A program made the translations under genes and the position numbers. A stretch of 64,000 bases of DNA from Theocolax elegans (Eukaryota; Arthropoda; Insecta; Hymenoptera; Cerocephalidae), in contig CM047425.1 in assembly GCA_026168455.1 (NCBI GenBank), positions 39,262,118 to 39,326,117 of the forward strand, read 5' to 3'. Below are positions 62,459 to 64,000 of this stretch, one piece after another. The notes beneath the pieces are model-generated. The model was not told where the DNA came from, made no database searches, and was given only the letters and a program-made list of their open reading frames with translations. Every line of letters begins with the position of its first letter. Positions within the stretch are counted from its first letter, which is position 1.

Positions 62459-64000
62459 ATGCCTCCTCGGTATTCTCATCATGATAATAGAAAGAAAGTA
62501 TGAGGAGCTTGTGGTCGTAAAATTGTTTTTGGAAAAAAAAACCAAATAAATTTTTCATAAGTAAATCTACTGAAAAACTCATAAAGAAGTTTATATCTAT
62601 GGATTTCCATTTAAACGATGAAAGATATCCTGTGAGCATATGTAGGACTTGTTATTTGACACTACTTGATATTGAAAAAGAAATTTTCAATCGGCAAGTA
62701 CCAACTATGGCTAACTACAAAGAGATAGTAGTGGCAAAAGAAACTCGTTTAAATAACGCTTGTAATTGTTACGTATGTTTGACTGCTCAGTCCAAAGGAC
62801 ACATAAAAGTTGAAAAAGACAGAAGAAACTTTAGGGATTTAAATAAAGAAATTGACATTTCTACTGGATATTATGAATCACATAAATCAGAGAAGCTCGA
62901 ACTTAATAAAAGTTATGATTCTGTTGATTCAATAAAATATTGCATTAAATGTTTTCAAGAAATTGGCAAAGGTAAAGCTCATGAATGCAAAAATCTCAGG
63001 GATAATGCCATAAAAATAGTTAAAAAACTTCCTCAGAAAATCCAACAGCAAATTGCAACTCATGTTATAAAATGCAATGTAGAATCCAATCAGGATGAAA
63101 GTGGCAGGCATTTCGTTAACTGTAATAATTCCAAGAAGAAAATACTCTACTCTGAAGGAGGTCGTCTAAGCAAAAAAGGTAAGCTATCTAGTGTAAATAG
63201 GTTGCTATTGTTGTGTGTGGTTCCTGGAATAAAAGAAACTCACGCAAATATTAAGCTTTTATTTGACTTGGCCCAACTCAATACTATCTCTTTCAACTTT
63301 GTTGCAGACTTCAAGCTTTTGCTGATAGTTAATGGACAACAAACCGCAACATCAACATTTCCTTGTCCATATTGTTTTGTCTCCTTAAGTGATTTAAGAT
63401 ACAAATTGACTTCTGGAACCAGTTCCAATGATAATGCTACTACAAGGGTATCTGATAGTGAAGAAATGGAAAATTGTACAAATTTGAAAACCTATGGCGA
63501 CTTGAGAAGAGATTATGAAAGATACCGCCTCCTAAGGAACCAAGGAGAAGAGAAGGAATGTAGTAGAAAGTGTCATAGCACTATCAATCTTCCTATTTTC
63601 GATGAAGATGATAATGTCTATGTTTTACAGAAATGTGTGATACCTGAATTACATGTCCTGCAAGGCTTTGTAAATCATGTATTTTGGCAAGGCTTGGATC
63701 CCCTGTTAGGTCTAGAGAAAGCTATATCGTGGCCACGCAAGCTCAATTTAGTTTCGAAAAACTATCATGGTGATGCTTTTGAAGACAATGCATGTAGGAA
63801 ATTGCTGAAAGAGTCAGATAGGCTAAAAGATCCAGAAATATATAAAGATGTAGGTATTTTTAAAGTTATACCGTACATTGCAGCTTTCAAAGCTATGGAT
63901 AAGGTGGTAAATTGTTGTTTCACCTCTGGAAAAGTAGGACCTTCACTTGATAATTATATTAAAGAACTGAAAGCAGCTTTGGAAAGTCTTGAAAACTTTC
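62459..64000 (+). pseudogene. Cysteine-rich, probably transposase-derived protein; N-terminal part broken; runs off the window
   Basis: From ATG 62599 to the window end there are 467 codons without a stop, so the frame is large and partial. The start of the family protein is probably ATG 62459 (MPPRYSHHDNRKK). That frame meets TGA at 62501, in the position where the first cysteine of a C-x2-C pair is expected, and it is out of register with the main frame at an A9 run (62533-62541), where one missing base would explain the shift. Residues counted from 62599 show several features: metal-binding-like pairs C-x2-C (residues ~15-18), C-N-C-x2-C (~55-60) and C-x2-C-x9-H-x-C (~115-130); FVADFKLLLIVNGQQ (234-248) followed by CPYC (256-259); PELHVLQGFVNHVFW (350-363); and NLVSKNYHGDAFEDNACRK (383-401). 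The order D-x-K, G-x-Q, P-C-x2-C, P-x-L-H matches, from memory, a widespread uncharacterised arthropod/cnidarian protein family thought to derive from DNA transposons. Introns or assembly error could also explain the N-terminal breaks. Confidence 0.7.

Noticed and set aside
62454..63428. Minus-strand frames of about 60 codons
   Set aside because: Antisense shadows of the long plus-strand frame 62599-64000.

Overview
This is a non-coding, repeat-dominated eukaryotic window. The evidence is two large satellite arrays, a tRNA-headed SINE, degraded non-LTR retrotransposon coding sequence, a hAT-type non-autonomous element and AT-rich intergenic DNA. The mix suggests an arthropod, probably an insect, and probably heterochromatin near satellite blocks. 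I cannot name the species. There is no prokaryotic gene organisation, and nothing that looks like a complete housekeeping gene.

Layout. (1) 1-9895: satellite A, a ~59-bp tandem repeat with a 1103-bp higher-order repeat nested inside a ~3.65-kb tandem duplication. (2) 9896-14886: AT-rich DNA with a possible coding exon (10729-11104, good splice donor), a 1.23-kb hAT-like non-autonomous transposon with 8-bp target duplications (11913-13143), a tRNA-like sequence and a small hairpin. (3) 14887-56786: satellite B, a ~182-bp tandem repeat. The whole block is bounded by matching inverted ends of unique sequence and by a perfect 8-bp direct repeat (TGACAAAA) immediately outside. Monomers run forward from ~15.06 to 51.287 kb and in reverse from 51.288 to ~56.63 kb. 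The block is therefore one ~41.9-kb foldback-type transposable element whose arms are satellite arrays. (4) 56795-62458: a nest of insertions: two opposed copies of a 3'-end/UTR-like sequence, a 496-bp insertion with 9-bp target duplications, a tRNA-derived SINE with 12-bp target duplications, an imperfect palindrome, and a minus-strand non-LTR endonuclease/reverse-transcriptase relic. (5) 62459-64000: the start of a long plus-strand frame (467 codons without a stop to the window end). It encodes a cysteine-rich, probably transposase-derived protein, with a stop codon and a frameshift in its N-terminal zinc-finger region.

The main discovery candidate is the satellite-filled foldback element: a satellite array that appears to have grown inside a transposon and still carries its termini and target-site duplication. 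A caution goes with it. Parts of both satellites (about 7.4-8.25 kb, 17.75-37.9 kb and 51.29-51.7 kb) carry many single-base indels in homopolymers, which looks like unpolished long-read assembly. Array length and the exact inversion joint are therefore uncertain, while the two ends and their target duplication are in clean sequence.

None of the short open frames inside the satellites should be read as genes.
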